From Xanthobacteraceae bacterium (GTDB lineage Bacteria; Pseudomonadota; Alphaproteobacteria; Rhizobiales; Xanthobacteraceae), in contig JASHVC010000665.1 in NCBI GenBank assembly GCA_030039655.1, positions 1-6,281 on the forward strand: a DNA stretch of 6,281 nucleotides, read 5' to 3'. The first letter of the stretch is position 1, and each line of letters opens with the position of its first letter. The translations under genes were made by a program, and so were the position numbers. Under the pieces are notes generated by a model that was given only the letters and a program-made list of their open reading frames with translations, was not told the DNA's origin and did not search any database. Positions 5,229 to 6,281 of this stretch are shown one piece after another.

Positions 5229-6176
5229 ATGAGCGATTTGCCCGCATCCATCCATATCAGCGAGGAAGGACCGCGCGAGGGGTTTCAGTTCGAGAAAGGC
5301 GCGATTCCCACCGAGCGAAAAATTGCGCTGATCGATGCGCTGTCACTGACCGGACTCGAACGCATCCAGATCGTCTCGTTCGTCAATCCGAAGAACGTGC
5401 CCGGCATGGCGGATGCCGATGAGGTCGTGGACAAGATCGCACCACAACCTGGGGTCACCTACACCGCGCTCTGGCTCAACGAAAAAGGCTTCGAACGCGC
5501 GCTGACGCACAAACAGCTCACCAATACCGGCACGATTCAACTCTGCGCGTCGGAGAAATTTCTCAAGCGCAACCAGAACCGCACGATGGAGCAGCAACTC
5601 GCCGGTCAGCACGCCATCGTCGAGATGTACAACGCCAGCGGCATTCCGGTGGAGCGCGGAAGCATCATGGCGGCCTTCGGCTGCAATTTCGAAGGCGACG
5701 TACCGGTGGCAAAGGTGGTCTCGCTGGTCGGCCAAGTTCTCGACGTGGCGAAGGAGCACGACGTCACACTCACCTATGTGACGCTCGCCGACACCATGGC
5801 GTGGGCGACACCATTGTCCATCAAGCGCGTCGTCGGCGCGCTGCGCGACGGCTGGCCCGATCTGAGCATCGCCCTGCATCTCCACGACACCCGCGGCATG
5901 GCGATTGCCAATGCATTCGCGGGCCTGGAAATGGGCGTGACGCGCTTCGACTCGTCCGTGGCCGGTCTTGGCGGCTGCCCGTTTGCCGGCCACACCGGGG
6001 CCGCCGGCAACGTGTGCACCGAGGACCTCGTATTCCTGTGCCACGAAATGGGAATAAAGACTGGCATCGATATCGATGCCATGATCGAATGCGCCCGGCT
6101 GGCCGAGGACGTCGTTGGCCATCCCCTCCCTGGCTCAGTGATGAAGGGCGGCACTCTGGCGCGATTCCGGCTCTGA
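5229..6176 (+). CDS. HMG-CoA lyase-family (HMGL-like) acyl-CoA lyase, variant active site
   Basis: This 315-residue TIM-barrel protein of the DRE-TIM/HMGL-like superfamily would cleave a 3-hydroxy-3-methylacyl-CoA to acetyl-CoA (or an analogue) and an oxo acid. The length matches bacterial HMG-CoA lyases. EEGPREGFQ (12-20) aligns with canonical EVGPRDGLQ: R16 is kept but the metal-binding aspartate is E17. RIQIVSFVNPK (45-55) replaces the usual I-E-x-x-SFV, so the conserved glutamate is Q47. The HLHD metal histidines H217 and H219, the AGLGGCP catalytic cysteine C250 and N261 of GNVCTED are retained. The loop from C250 to N261 is two residues longer than in human HMG-CoA lyase. These differences suggest a subfamily with another substrate, for example a citramalyl-CoA-like ester. 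The gene directly follows the CoA-transferase gene, its probable supplier. The family call is firm; 'HMG-CoA lyase' as the specific activity is not. Confidence 0.92.
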   Translation: MSDLPASIHISEEGPREGFQFEKGAIPTERKIALIDALSLTGLERIQIVSFVNPKNVPGMADADEVVDKIAPQPGVTYTALWLNEKGFERALTHKQLTNTGTIQLCASEKFLKRNQNRTMEQQLAGQHAIVEMYNASGIPVERGSIMAAFGCNFEGDVPVAKVVSLVGQVLDVAKEHDVTLTYVTLADTMAWATPLSIKRVVGALRDGWPDLSIALHLHDTRGMAIANAFAGLEMGVTRFDSSVAGLGGCPFAGHTGAAGNVCTEDLVFLCHEMGIKTGIDIDAMIECARLAEDVVGHPLPGSVMKGGTLARFRL

Positions 6177-6181
6177 TCTTT

Positions 6182-6194
6182 CCCCTTGCAGGGG
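6182..6194. other. short hairpin after the lyase gene
   Basis: CCCCT (6182-6186), a 3-base TGC loop and AGGGG (6190-6194) form a 5-bp GC-rich stem just 5 bases after the lyase stop codon; T6181 and G6195 could add a wobble pair. It lies where an operon terminator would be expected, but no T tract follows, so it is not a standard intrinsic terminator. It could still act as a 3'-end stabiliser. Confidence 0.3.
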
Positions 6195-6209
6195 GTAGCG
6201 GCCTCGGCC

Positions 6210-6239
6210 TTAATACGTCGATCCAAAATTAATTATTAT
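6210..6239 (+). promoter_or_regulatory. candidate promoter in the AT-rich 3' flank
   Basis: TTAATA (6210-6215; four of six to TTGACA) and TATTAT (6234-6239; five of six to TATAAT) are 18 bases apart in the most AT-rich stretch of the window. The expected transcript start is about 6246, for a gene beyond the window. AT-rich DNA gives such matches by chance, so this is tentative. Confidence 0.3.
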
Positions 6240-6281
6240 GCTGAAGAATCATGGGGTGCTGAAAAGCACGGGGACTTCTCG
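6238..6281 (+). CDS. possible 5' fragment of a downstream gene
   Basis: A frame opens at ATG 6238 (MLKNHGVLKSTGTS) and runs off the window without a stop. There is no Shine-Dalgarno sequence before it, and 14 residues are too few to recognise a family. If the promoter candidate ending at 6239 is real, this ATG would lie upstream of the transcript start and could not be the translation start. I list it only as a possible partial gene. Confidence 0.15.
   Translation, partial: MLKNHGVLKSTGTS
6256..6269 (+). other. small GAAA-tetraloop hairpin
   Basis: GTGCT (6256-6260), GAAA (6261-6264) and AGCAC (6265-6269) make a perfect 5-bp stem closed by a stable GNRA tetraloop. It is followed by GGGG, not a T tract, so it is not a terminator. 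It would sit in the leader of a transcript started from the AT-rich flank. Such short hairpins also occur by chance. Confidence 0.3.

Noticed and set aside
5343..6122. Minus-strand open frame (259 codons) antisense to the lyase gene
   Set aside because: It is codon-aligned antisense to a well-supported gene and is explained by scarcity of TTA, CTA and TCA codons.
1..6281. CRISPR arrays, tRNA or rRNA genes, transposases, integrases, toxin-antitoxin or defence genes
   Set aside because: I looked on both strands and saw no spaced repeats, structural RNA signatures or mobile-element proteins; base and codon usage is even across the five genes.

Overview
The window looks like chromosomal DNA of a high-GC proteobacterium, most likely an alphaproteobacterium of the Bradyrhizobium/Xanthobacteraceae type. 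The evidence is the strong G/C preference at third codon positions, an orphan Bug/TctC-type binding protein with a twin-arginine-like leader, a CaiB-type CoA transferase followed by an HMG-CoA-lyase-like gene, and an intergenic palindrome resembling GC-rich repeats I recall from these genomes. The taxon is an inference from style and family content; no marker gene is present.

Five protein genes are supported. (1) 38-2365, plus strand: the large molybdopterin-binding subunit of a xanthine dehydrogenase/CO dehydrogenase-family hydroxylase. Its FAD and 2Fe-2S partner subunits are not in the window and may lie upstream of position 1. (2) and (3), minus strand: a RidA/YjgF-family protein (3505-3897) and then a Bug-type periplasmic substrate-binding protein (2378-3370), separated by 134 bp and probably co-transcribed. 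(4) and (5), plus strand: a class III (CaiB/BaiF/Frc) CoA transferase (4000-5214) and, 14 bp further on, an HMG-CoA-lyase-family enzyme (5229-6176), a clear two-gene operon.

Gene 1 and gene 2 converge with a 12-bp gap that carries a small stem-loop and an 8-bp tandem duplication. The RidA and CoA-transferase genes diverge from a control region of about 100 bp (3898-3999) holding an imperfect hairpin, an 11-bp palindrome and a possible promoter that would give a nearly leaderless CoA-transferase mRNA. After the lyase gene (6177-6281) the DNA turns locally AT-rich, with a promoter-like pair and a small GAAA-tetraloop hairpin; no complete gene is visible there.

Taken together this reads as part of a catabolic island for an organic acid or a heterocyclic/aromatic compound. 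The binding protein would capture a carboxylate in the periplasm, the molybdenum enzyme would hydroxylate a substrate, the CoA transferase would activate a hydroxy acid, and the lyase would cleave its CoA ester to acetyl-CoA (or an analogue) plus an oxo acid. The substrate cannot be read from the sequence. The most interesting point is the coupled CoA transferase/lyase pair, whose lyase departs from canonical HMG-CoA lyase at two active-site positions and in the catalytic-cysteine loop. The RidA protein also lacks the arginine needed for imine deamination. I see no mobile element, CRISPR array, RNA gene or defence system; most of the window is ordinary metabolic DNA.
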